From Bog-473 sp963711065 (GTDB taxonomy: Bacteria > Actinomycetota > Acidimicrobiia > Acidimicrobiales > RAAP-2), in NCBI GenBank assembly GCA_963711065.1, contig CAVQCO010000007.1, positions 868,001 to 932,000 of the forward strand: a stretch of DNA of 64,000 nucleotides. The letters run 5' to 3'. The position numbers were made by a program, and so were the translations under genes. Numbering within the stretch: position 1 is the first letter of the stretch; every line of letters starts with the position of its first letter. This document shows, piece by piece, positions 1 through 7,731 of the stretch. Below the pieces are notes generated by a model. The model had not been told where the DNA came from. It made no database searches and worked only from the letters and a program-made list of their open reading frames with translations.

Positions 1-1749
1 CTGCCCACTCCTTCGACGCCTGCTGCACCCGATGTCGTGCAAGTCGTCCCGGCTTCCTCCCCCGACACCGGTGCCGGGACGCCCGTGACCATCGAGGGCA
101 ATTACTTCACCGCCTCGCCGGTGCCCCAGGTGTTCTTCGGCGGTGTGCCGGCTACAAACGTCCACGTGAATTGGGACGGAGAGCTGACCGCCGACGCGCC
201 CGCCGACCCGGCCGGCAATGTGGCCGACCAGGTGGTGGTGACCGTGACGGCCGGCGCATTTTCCTCGAGCATGACGGGCACACCGGCGGTCAACGAGTTC
301 GACTACGCGCCGGCGAACGCCCCCACGACGACGTCCGTGTCCCCGACGTCGGGGGCGCAGGTGCCGCCCACGGGGAGCACGGTGGTGATCAAGGGCACCA
401 ACTTCTTCGACGGCGGTGTCACGCCGATCGTCGACTTCGGGAACGTGGCGAGCTTCCCCACGAGCTACAGCGCGACCCAGATCACTGCGACCATCCCACC
501 CTCCATCAACCCGGGCACGGTCGACGTCACCGTCACGACACCCGCGGGAACGAGCGGCGTGTCGGCGGCCGACCAGTACACCTACACGGGGAGCGGGACG
601 TCCGCGGCCCCCACGATCACGAGCGGGAACGCGGTCACGTTCTCGGCGGGAACGGCCGGAGTGTTCGACGTCACGACCACGGGAACCCCAGGCGTCAGCT
701 CCTTGACGGACTCGGCGTTCAGCGGCTGCACACCGTCGACGCTGCCTGCCAGCATCACGCTCAACTACACCGGTGGATCGACCGCCTCCCTGGAAGGAAC
801 GCCCGTCGCGGGGGACGGCGGGACGTACACGGTATGCCTCGTCGCCTCCAACGGGGTGGCGTCGCCGGCCACGCAGCAGTTCACTCTCACCGTCGACGCA
901 CCACCACCCCCGCCTCCGCCGCCGCCTCCACCTCCGCCGCCTCCACCTCCACCCGCACCGACCCACGGCTACTGGCTGGTGGGATCGGACGGCGGCATCT
1001 TCAGCTTCGGTTCGGCAGAGTTCCACGGCTCCACCGGCTCGCTCCACCTCCAACGGCCGGTCGTCGGCATCACCCCGACGGCGGACCGGGGCGGCTACTG
1101 GCTCGTCGCCTCCGACGGGGGCATCTTCGCCTTCGGCAACGCGGGCTTCCACGGCTCCATCCCGGGCAGCGGGCTACACCCCGCCGGCTCGGGCCTGCCG
1201 AGCAGCCTGAACGCGCCGATCGTCGGCATGGTCCCCTCGACCGACGGCGGCGGCTACTTCATGGTCGCCTCCGACGGCGGTGTCTTCGCCTTCGGTGACG
1301 CGAAGTTCGAAGGGTCCTGTCCCGGCATCGGCGGCTGCAGCGGCGCCGCGGTGTCCGTCGTGCCCGACGCCAGCGGGAACGGGTACTGGGTGGTCACGAG
1401 CACCGGCGCGGTCTACACGTTCGGCGACGCCACGAGCTACGGGTCCCCCGGCCCCCAGGGCTCGGCGATCACCTCTGCCGTCGCCACCTCCAACGGCCGC
1501 GGCTACTGGGTCCTCGACGGCGCGGGGCAGGTGTTCCCCTTCGGCAACGCCGCGGGGATGGGGAGCCTGCCGCCCGGCTCGGCGGGCGGCCTGAACCCGG
1601 CGTCCGCCATCTTCGACACGTCCGACGGCGGGGGCTACTGGGTCGTGACCGCGTCGGGCAGGGTCTCGAACTTCGGCGACGCGCCCGGCGACGGGGACAT
1701 GTCGGGCACCCATCTCAACGGGCCCATCGTCGCCGCCTCCGGCTCCTGA
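1..1749 (+). CDS. Secreted IPT/TIG and Trp-Gly repeat protein, 5' partial
   Basis: The reading frame is open from the first base, so the start and any signal peptide lie outside the window; 582 residues are visible. Counting from base 1, residues 13-95 and 108-195 look like two IPT/TIG immunoglobulin-like folds (sequences such as VSPTSGAQVPPTGSTVVIKG). Residues 200-300 form a further Ig-like segment ending in FTLTVD. A run of about 18 prolines follows at 301-318. After it come six repeats built on GYWLVxSDGGIFxFGxAxFxGS (residues 323-580). The same repeat occurs in the amidase at 22242-23768. An extracellular or wall-associated binding role is inference: IPT and Ig folds are common in surface proteins, and the repeats look like propeller blades. 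The enzyme activity, if any, would be in the missing N-terminus. Confidence 0.8.
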   Translation: MPTPSTPAAPDVVQVVPASSPDTGAGTPVTIEGNYFTASPVPQVFFGGVPATNVHVNWDGELTADAPADPAGNVADQVVVTVTAGAFSSSMTGTPAVNEFDYAPANAPTTTSVSPTSGAQVPPTGSTVVIKGTNFFDGGVTPIVDFGNVASFPTSYSATQITATIPPSINPGTVDVTVTTPAGTSGVSAADQYTYTGSGTSAAPTITSGNAVTFSAGTAGVFDVTTTGTPGVSSLTDSAFSGCTPSTLPASITLNYTGGSTASLEGTPVAGDGGTYTVCLVASNGVASPATQQFTLTVDAPPPPPPPPPPPPPPPPPPAPTHGYWLVGSDGGIFSFGSAEFHGSTGSLHLQRPVVGITPTADRGGYWLVASDGGIFAFGNAGFHGSIPGSGLHPAGSGLPSSLNAPIVGMVPSTDGGGYFMVASDGGVFAFGDAKFEGSCPGIGGCSGAAVSVVPDASGNGYWVVTSTGAVYTFGDATSYGSPGPQGSAITSAVATSNGRGYWVLDGAGQVFPFGNAAGMGSLPPGSAGGLNPASAIFDTSDGGGYWVVTASGRVSNFGDAPGDGDMSGTHLNGPIVAASGS

Positions 1750-1871
1750 TCCCCGGGCGGACGCCCGCGCGGTAGGGGAGGGGCTCGTCGCCTCGGCGCG
1801 CTGGCGGCTGCCGCGCCTGACGTGATTCGAATCTATGGTGGGGCACACCGATCGACCCCCAGGGAGGGACC

Positions 1872-2633
1872 ATGGGCATCTTCCAACGGGCGCACGACAT
1901 CGTGCAGGCCAAGACGAACAAGGCGCTCGACGCCGCCGAGAAGCCCGACGAGATGCTCGATCTCTCCTACGAGAAGATGCTCGAGCAGATCACCCAGGTG
2001 CGCCGGGCCCTCGTCGACCTCGCCGCCTCCAAGAAGCGCCTCGAGCTGCAGGAGGAGCAGTTCCAGCACACCATCGACCACCTGCAGGACCAGGCCAAGC
2101 AGGCCCTGGCCGCGAACCGGGAGGACCTGGCCAAGGAGGCCCTGTCCCGTAAGGCGGCGGCCCAGCAGCAGATCGACGAGATGGAGCCCCAACGCCAGCA
2201 GCTCGACGAGGAGGAGCAGAAGCTCACCACGACCCTCGACGCCTTGCAGAAGCGGGTCAACGACTTCCGCACGCAAAAGGAGACGCTCAAGGCCCAGTAC
2301 ACGGCCGCCAAGGCGATCTCGACCGTCGACGAGAGCGCGGCCGGGATCTCCAAGTCGTTCAACGACTCCGGGGCGACCCTGCAGCGGGCCCAGGACAAGA
2401 TCGCCACCATGCAGGCCCGCTCCGGCGCGCTCGACGAGCTGCTCGAGTCCGGCGTCCTCGAGGACGTCGGAGGTGGCACCGACGACATCCAGAAGGAGCT
2501 CGACCAGGTCGGCAAGGACGCGCAGGTCGACCAGGAGCTGGCGGCGCTCAAGGCGCAGATCGGGACCGGCGCACCCGAGCCCGAGGCGTTGGCGGCGCCG
2601 GCCGCCCCGGAGGAGCCGGCACAGGGGTCCTAA
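1872..2633 (+). CDS. pspA: PspA/IM30 family envelope-stress protein
   Basis: This 253-residue, almost fully helical protein starts with the amphipathic N-terminus MGIFQRAHDIVQAKTNKALD, followed by a long charged coiled coil rich in Glu, Lys and Gln (residues 25-230) and a short Ala/Pro tail. That is the PspA/IM30 architecture: peripheral inner-membrane proteins that oligomerise into rods or rings and stabilise damaged membranes. The ATG is preceded by GGGAGGGACC, a good ribosome-binding site. No PspB or PspC lies nearby, so this is a stand-alone actinobacterial-type PspA and its regulation is not visible. Its TAA overlaps the stop of the convergent dehalogenase gene. Confidence 0.85.
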   Translation: MGIFQRAHDIVQAKTNKALDAAEKPDEMLDLSYEKMLEQITQVRRALVDLAASKKRLELQEEQFQHTIDHLQDQAKQALAANREDLAKEALSRKAAAQQQIDEMEPQRQQLDEEEQKLTTTLDALQKRVNDFRTQKETLKAQYTAAKAISTVDESAAGISKSFNDSGATLQRAQDKIATMQARSGALDELLESGVLEDVGGGTDDIQKELDQVGKDAQVDQELAALKAQIGTGAPEPEALAAPAAPEEPAQGS

Positions 2634-3595
2634 GCAGCCGGTGTCGCCGCGACCAGCCTCGCCACCACATCGGCCAGTTCGGCGCCCCGGTCCTCCTGGA
2701 GGAAGTGGCCCGCCCCGCTGACCGTCACGTGCGGCTGCTCGCCGGCACCGGGCACGAGATCTCGCAACACCTCCGCCCAACCGCCCGTGCCCGGATCGCC
2801 GTCGGAGAACGCGGTGAGGAACGGGCCCTCGAAGCCGGCCAGTGCCTCCCCGGTCCGGCGGTTGAGCCGGGCGCAGGCGCTCGAGGGCGTCAGGCCCATC
2901 AGGAGCGGCAGTTGCCGCGGGCCCGCGCAATAGGCCTCGTCGGGGAACGGCGCGTCGTAGGCCGCCAGTACGGGCCCCGGGACCTCGGACGCGGTGGCCC
3001 CCTGCACGAAGAGGCTGGGCCGGAACGGGGTGAGCTCCTGAGTCAGGCGCTGGTAGTCGAGCAGCGTCTGCGCCACCGTGACGACCCCGTCGGCGCCGGC
3101 ATGGCAGGCCCAGGTCAGGCGCCCCGCCAAGTCCGGTGCCGCCGTGTGCAGCGCCGTGTTGGCGGCGACGACGCGGCGAACGAGTCCGGGCCGGGCGGTC
3201 AGCAGCGACAGGCCGAACGGGCCGCCCCAGTCCTGGACCACGAGCGTGACGTCGGCGAGCCGCGCGGCGTCGACGAACTGCGCCACCCAGTCGGCGTGTG
3301 CCTGCACCGTGTGCGCCGACCGGGCCAGCGGCTTGTCCGACCGGCCGAACCCGATCAGGTCCGGGGCCACGGCCCGCAGGCCGTGCTCGACGAGGCGCGC
3401 CACGACGAACCGGTAGAGATAGCACCACGTCGGTTGGCCGTGCAGCAGCAACACCGTCTCGGCCCCCGCGGGACCCTCGTCCAGGTAGTGCATGCGCACG
3501 CCGTCGGGCAGGGTGACGAAGTGGGACGCGAAGGGGAATTGGGGGAGCTCGCCGAAGCGTTCGTCGGGCGTCCGCACGAGGTGCACCCGGCCCAT
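2630..3595 (-). CDS. Haloalkane dehalogenase (DhlA-like, HLD-I type)
   Basis: A 321-residue alpha/beta hydrolase. The oxyanion-hole segment is LLHGQPTW (residues 50-57). The nucleophile elbow is VVQDWGG with Asp122 followed by Trp123, the Asp-Trp pair that separates haloalkane dehalogenases from serine hydrolases. A late acidic residue sits in FSDGDP and the catalytic His in GAGHFLQED. These match the DhlA/HLD-I subfamily, which hydrolyses carbon-halogen bonds through an aspartyl-ester intermediate with Trp residues holding the halide. The family is clear; the substrate is not, and the natural substrate may be a non-halogenated ester or an epoxide-like compound. It is cytosolic, with no signal peptide, and is transcribed divergently from the oxidase at 3622. 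Confidence 0.85.
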   Translation of the reverse strand: MGRVHLVRTPDERFGELPQFPFASHFVTLPDGVRMHYLDEGPAGAETVLLLHGQPTWCYLYRFVVARLVEHGLRAVAPDLIGFGRSDKPLARSAHTVQAHADWVAQFVDAARLADVTLVVQDWGGPFGLSLLTARPGLVRRVVAANTALHTAAPDLAGRLTWACHAGADGVVTVAQTLLDYQRLTQELTPFRPSLFVQGATASEVPGPVLAAYDAPFPDEAYCAGPRQLPLLMGLTPSSACARLNRRTGEALAGFEGPFLTAFSDGDPGTGGWAEVLRDLVPGAGEQPHVTVSGAGHFLQEDRGAELADVVARLVAATPAA

Positions 3596-3621
3596 AGTGC
3601 CCCACCGCTGGCACGCTGGCC

Positions 3622-4803
3622 GTGGTGCTGGTGGACTCGGTGGCCGTGAGTCCGCAGCGGTGCGATGTCGCCGTCGTCGGCGCCGGCCTGGTGGGTCTGG
3701 CGCTGGCCTACGAGCTGGCCTGCCTCGGCGCCAGCGTGACCGTGGTCGACGCAGCCCATGCCGGGCGTGCCACCGACGCCGGCGCAGGGATCCTGTCGCC
3801 GGTCACCAGCGCGGAAACCGACCCCGCCCTCTGGCCCTTCCTGCGCCAGGCGGGCGCGCACTACCCGGTGCTGTTGGGCCGCCTGGCCGCGGACGGGGCG
3901 GAGACCGAGGGCGCGGCGTACGGCACCTGCGGGATCCTCACCATCGGGTTGCGGGCCCACGAGGACGCGTGGTTCGCCCCCTTCGCCGAGCTGGTCCTGC
4001 GCCGGTCACCCGGGGCGGTGTCCGAGATTCCCGTCGCCGACGCCGCCACGCTCTTCCCTCCGCTCGGGCCCGTCCACCGGGTCCTGCACGCGCCGGGCTC
4101 GGCCCGCGTCGACGGACGCGGCATGGCCACGGCACTGCGGCAGGCCGCCGCGGCAAGAGGCGTCGTCTTCGTCGAGGGCGCCGTCCACGGCGTCGTCGCC
4201 GCGGCGACCGGGGGACGCCACGTGGCGTCGGTCAGCGTGGAGGGACACCGCAACGTCGACTGCGGCGCCCTGGCCGTCGCGGGCGGCGCCTGGACCGCGG
4301 CCGCCGGCGAGTGGCTCGGCTGCGACCTGCCGGTGGGGCCGACGAAGGGGCAGATCGTGCATCTCGGCGTCGCCGCCGACACGGGCGGGTGGCCCATCGT
4401 GCAGCCGCTGCTCACGCACTACCTCGTGCCGTGGCCCGGGGGGCGGGTGGCCTGTGGGGGCACGTTCGAGCCTGGGGCCGGCTTCTCGGTGGCGGTGACG
4501 GCGGGCGGCCTCCACGAGCTGCTCCGCGAGTGCACGCTCGTGGCACCCGGACTCGCCGCGGCCACCTACCTCGAGACGCGGGTCGGGTTACGGCCCACCT
4601 CGGCCGACGACCGCGCCCTCGTCGGGCGGTTGCCGGGGTGGAGCAACGTGTGGGTGGCGACCGGCCACGGGGCCAACGGCCTGCTCCAGGGCCCCTATTC
4701 GGGCCGGGTGCTCGCCCACACCATCACGGGCACCGAGCTGCCGCCGGGCGAGGCGCCGCTGCCGGACCAGTTCGCACCGGCGCGCTTTGCTGCGATGGGC
4801 TAA
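3622..4803 (+). CDS. FAD-dependent amino-acid oxidase (DAO family)
   Basis: The 393-residue protein carries an N-terminal Rossmann dinucleotide-binding motif VAVVGAGLVGLALAYELA followed by an acidic end of strand 2 (VVDA), and the C-terminal FAD motif GLRPTSADDRALVGRLPG with a GHGANGLLQGP loop. This is the D-amino acid oxidase / glycine oxidase (ThiO) fold, which oxidises amino groups with release of H2O2. A second family member (thiO) lies 2 kb downstream on the other strand, so this copy is a diverged paralogue of unknown substrate. Several GTG codons (3622, 3625, 3631, 3640) compete as start; I use the first. Its TAA overlaps the patatin stop. Confidence 0.8.
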   Translation: MVLVDSVAVSPQRCDVAVVGAGLVGLALAYELACLGASVTVVDAAHAGRATDAGAGILSPVTSAETDPALWPFLRQAGAHYPVLLGRLAADGAETEGAAYGTCGILTIGLRAHEDAWFAPFAELVLRRSPGAVSEIPVADAATLFPPLGPVHRVLHAPGSARVDGRGMATALRQAAAARGVVFVEGAVHGVVAAATGGRHVASVSVEGHRNVDCGALAVAGGAWTAAAGEWLGCDLPVGPTKGQIVHLGVAADTGGWPIVQPLLTHYLVPWPGGRVACGGTFEPGAGFSVAVTAGGLHELLRECTLVAPGLAAATYLETRVGLRPTSADDRALVGRLPGWSNVWVATGHGANGLLQGPYSGRVLAHTITGTELPPGEAPLPDQFAPARFAAMG

Positions 4804-6257
4804 CGCGGGGTCGGCGCTGGCGGGAGGTGCCCCGGGCGCGGGGCCGTGTGCGCCTCGTAGTCCGTCCACCAGGCCTCGCAGGCGTCGGGCACGGGGAAGC
4901 CGAGCTGCTTGCGTCGGTCGACGAGGGTGCGCACCCGTTCCTTCTGCTCGCGGACGAGAGCCAGCGTCCCGGCGACGTCTCGCTCCGCCTGGCCGCCCGG
5001 CCAGATCGCCTCCTCGAGGCGCCAGGCCTCGCGCCGGGCCTCGGCGATCGCGTGCGTGTCCTGGGCGACACCCGCGATGATGCCCGCGTCGCCCTCGGCG
5101 AGGACGTCAGCGGCGCGCAGCCACCCGTAGTCCTTGTTGATGCGCAGCAGCCCGGGCTCCACCTCGAAGAGCCCGACCACGTCGACGACCGGGTCGATCG
5201 TGGTCAGCGAGGAGCCTTCGGGCAGGTTCACGGAGAGATTCGACAGCTGCCGTTCCGCCACGCCGATCATCCCCATCGACCGCAAGCCGATGTACCCCGC
5301 GGGCGCCGTGGCGTAGTCGCGGTCGTCGCGGGCCAGCGTCAACGGCACGGCCACGACGGCGATGATCCGCGTCGCTCCCAGCTCGGCTGCCGCCCGGACC
5401 GGGATGATGTCGATCACGCCTCCGTCGACGTAGTCGTCATCCGCCAATGAGCGGGGCGGGAAGACCATGGGCACGCTGGCCGAGGCGATGGCCCCGTCGA
5501 CGAGGTCGACGGGGCCGGCCGCCGCACCCGGGGCGGGCGTGCGGGCGTCGGACTCGACGATCGACCCGTCCTCGGTCACGAAGCGCAGGACGCCCGCCCG
5601 CAGAGCCGTGACGGCGAGGCGCAGCTGCAGGCCCGGGCGGCGGACGAGGGCAGGGTCGATCGGCCGGACGCCGTCACTGGTGCCGTGGCGGAGCGCGTCC
5701 GCCAGGGGCTCGAGGTTGAGGACGGAGCTGCCGCTCGTGCGCAGCTGGCGTCGCACACGGGGGAGCCGGAATCCGGCGCCGGCGACCAGGCGCAGGACGC
5801 GGCGCTGCCGTCGCCGCCTGGCCCGTCGCGCACGGCGCCGTTCGCGGCGGCCCGAGCCCGGTACCGGAGGCACGGATTCGCCGCCGGCCAGCACGCCGGC
5901 GGGGCTCAGGGGAAACGGCGGGCGCGTGCCCTCGGTGATCCCGAGGTGGATCTCGCGGCCGAGGGCGGTACCGTCGAGCGCCCCGAGCCAGGCCTGGCGT
6001 CCGAAGACGTGCTCCGTGTGCGTCCAGGCGAGCACGTCGCCCTCGATCTCCGCCACCCGCCGCGCGAACTCGTCGATCGTGCGCGCCTGGGCCAGGACCG
6101 TGGCGGCGATGGCGCCGGCCGAGGTGGCGGTCACGATGTCGGGCGCGATCCGTTCCCTCCCGACGAGGTACTGCAGCACCCCGACCTCGAACGAGCCCTT
6201 GGTGCCCCCTCCGGCGAGGACGAACGCGGTCGGACCGGTGCGAGGAGGCGCTGGCAT
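4800..6257 (-). CDS. Patatin-like phospholipase
   Basis: 485 residues. The oxyanion loop GGGTKG is at residues 16-21, the nucleophile elbow ATSAG has Ser46, and the dyad Asp lies in YVDGGV, the three marks of patatin-like lipid acyl hydrolases. The first Gly of the usual GxSxG is Ala here, a conservative change. Residues 130-180 form an Arg-rich linker (GRRERRRARRARRRR), probably a surface or membrane-contacting insertion rather than a frameshift, because the frame continues into conserved sequence on both sides. The C-terminal 100 residues are charged and helical. It is 38 bases downstream of thiS in the same direction. Substrate unknown; phospholipid or lysophospholipid is the family expectation. 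Confidence 0.8.
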   Translation of the reverse strand: MPAPPRTGPTAFVLAGGGTKGSFEVGVLQYLVGRERIAPDIVTATSAGAIAATVLAQARTIDEFARRVAEIEGDVLAWTHTEHVFGRQAWLGALDGTALGREIHLGITEGTRPPFPLSPAGVLAGGESVPPVPGSGRRERRRARRARRRRQRRVLRLVAGAGFRLPRVRRQLRTSGSSVLNLEPLADALRHGTSDGVRPIDPALVRRPGLQLRLAVTALRAGVLRFVTEDGSIVESDARTPAPGAAAGPVDLVDGAIASASVPMVFPPRSLADDDYVDGGVIDIIPVRAAAELGATRIIAVVAVPLTLARDDRDYATAPAGYIGLRSMGMIGVAERQLSNLSVNLPEGSSLTTIDPVVDVVGLFEVEPGLLRINKDYGWLRAADVLAEGDAGIIAGVAQDTHAIAEARREAWRLEEAIWPGGQAERDVAGTLALVREQKERVRTLVDRRKQLGFPVPDACEAWWTDYEAHTAPRPGHLPPAPTPR

Positions 6258-6295
6258 CGGACGATTCTGGCACCGGGCGTCGGCGCCGACAACGC

Positions 6296-6505
6296 TCAGC
6301 CGCCGGCGGCGGCGCTGACCACTTCCACCAGGGAGCCGGCCCGCGCCGCGGTCGTGGCCCACTCCGAGCGCGGGATGACGCAGCGGTCGATGGCGACGGC
6401 GACCCCCTTGGGGTCCACCTGCGCGGTCAGCTGCGTCACGACGTCGGCGATCGTCGTGCCGGCCGGCACCCGCACCGGCTGTCCGTTCACGCTGAGCGCG
6501 AGCAT
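6296..6505 (-). CDS. thiS: Sulfur carrier protein ThiS
   Basis: A 69-residue beta-grasp protein ending in the diagnostic Gly-Gly (SAAAGG). ThiS is adenylated at this C-terminus, turned into a thiocarboxylate and delivers sulfur to the thiazole of thiamin with ThiG. The start ATG at 6505 gives MLALSVNGQPVRV, the usual ThiS opening (Val-Asn-Gly). It lies 2 bases downstream of thiO, so the two are co-transcribed. ThiG, the partner thiazole synthase, is not in the window. Confidence 0.9.
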   Translation of the reverse strand: MLALSVNGQPVRVPAGTTIADVVTQLTAQVDPKGVAVAIDRCVIPRSEWATTAARAGSLVEVVSAAAGG

Positions 6506-6507
6506 GG

Positions 6508-7629
6508 TCACGCGGGCGCCAGGGCCTCGATGACCGCAGCCACGGGGCGCCGGGCGAGCAGGTCGACCACCGCGGCCGCGGTGAGGGGCGCGAGGAGGAT
6601 CCCGTTGCGGTAGTGCCCGACCGCGGCCACGACGCCCTCCAGGGCGGTCCACCCGATGCGCGGTGTGTTGTCGGCCGTGGCCGGTCGCAAGCCCGCCGCC
6701 GCCTCGGCCAGCTCGAGCTCGTCGATGCCCGGGACGATCGCTCGGGCGTCACAGAGCAACTCGTGCACCGCGCCCGCCAACACGGCGGTGTCGTCGCCGC
6801 GCTCCTCCACGGTGGCGCCCACGACGACCGAGCCGTCGCGCCGCGGCACCAGGTACACCGAATGCCCGTGCACCAGGCCGCGCACCGTCCGCGCCAGGAG
6901 CGGACCGTGCCCCGCGCGCCGGCCGGCCGGAGGGCGGAGGCGCAGGATGTGGCCCTTGACGGGACGCAGCTTCGGGAGGCCGGCCTCCTCGAGCCCGACG
7001 ATGGCCGGCACCCCCGTCCCGGCGGCCAGGACGACGAGGTCGGGCCGGAGGCGGCGACCGTCCGCGAGGACGAGCGCGGGCCCGGCCTCGAGGGCGGCGA
7101 CGGTGGCGTCCACGAACGCGACGCCCCCGCTCCGGCACGCCGCGACGAGCGCGGCGAGGAGGGCGCGGTTGTCGACCTGATGGTCGCCGGGCACCTCGAT
7201 GCCGCCACGGAGCGCGGTGCTGAGCGCGGGGACGAGTCGGCGGCATTCGCTGGCGCTGCGGCGCAGCGCGCGCAGCCCGAGCTCGTGCTGATACGCCAGG
7301 AGGTCGTCGAGGCTGGCCCGGTCCGACGCATCGAGCGCGACGGTGACCGTTCCGGTCGTGTCGTAACCGATGGACCGACCCGCCGCCCGCTCCAGTGCGG
7401 CGGCGAAGCCGGGCCACCGGGCGGCACCTTCGAGGAGCAGCGAAGTCAGGGCGGACTCGCCGAACTGGGCCTCGGTGACCGGGGCGAGCATGCCGGCCGC
7501 GACCCATGACGCGCCGACGCGCCCCGGCGCCGGCGACACGACCGTCACATCATGACCGTTGCGTGACAGGTCCCACGCGCAGGAGAGCCCGATCACCCCG
7601 CCCCCGACGATGTGCACGCACGACGGCAT
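6508..7629 (-). CDS. thiO: Glycine oxidase ThiO
   Basis: The 373-residue flavoprotein starts MPSCVHIVGGGVIGLSCAWD, a dinucleotide-binding Rossmann motif (GGGVIG). Its C-terminal segment AAAGLRPATADNTPRIGWT, then VGHYRNGILLAP, is the FAD-binding/active-site signature of glycine oxidases. ThiO oxidises glycine to the imine (dehydroglycine) used in thiazole formation. The assignment is strengthened by thiS immediately downstream (2-base gap). On the coding strand a TAGGCT box lies 7 bases before the ATG, consistent with a leaderless promoter. It is divergent from gltB. Confidence 0.9.
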   Translation of the reverse strand: MPSCVHIVGGGVIGLSCAWDLSRNGHDVTVVSPAPGRVGASWVAAGMLAPVTEAQFGESALTSLLLEGAARWPGFAAALERAAGRSIGYDTTGTVTVALDASDRASLDDLLAYQHELGLRALRRSASECRRLVPALSTALRGGIEVPGDHQVDNRALLAALVAACRSGGVAFVDATVAALEAGPALVLADGRRLRPDLVVLAAGTGVPAIVGLEEAGLPKLRPVKGHILRLRPPAGRRAGHGPLLARTVRGLVHGHSVYLVPRRDGSVVVGATVEERGDDTAVLAGAVHELLCDARAIVPGIDELELAEAAAGLRPATADNTPRIGWTALEGVVAAVGHYRNGILLAPLTAAAVVDLLARRPVAAVIEALAPA

Positions 7630-7731
7630 GGTGCCAAGCCTACGAGGGTGGGCGTGTATTCTGTACCTTCCACCTTCGGGCCAACGTCGTCCCGGTAGCC
7701 GTTCAACTTCTCCCAAATCGGAAGGACGCCG

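Noticed and set aside
5700..5880. Arg-rich stretch in the patatin as a possible frameshift
   Set aside because: Conserved patatin motifs before and after are in the same frame, so it is treated as a linker.
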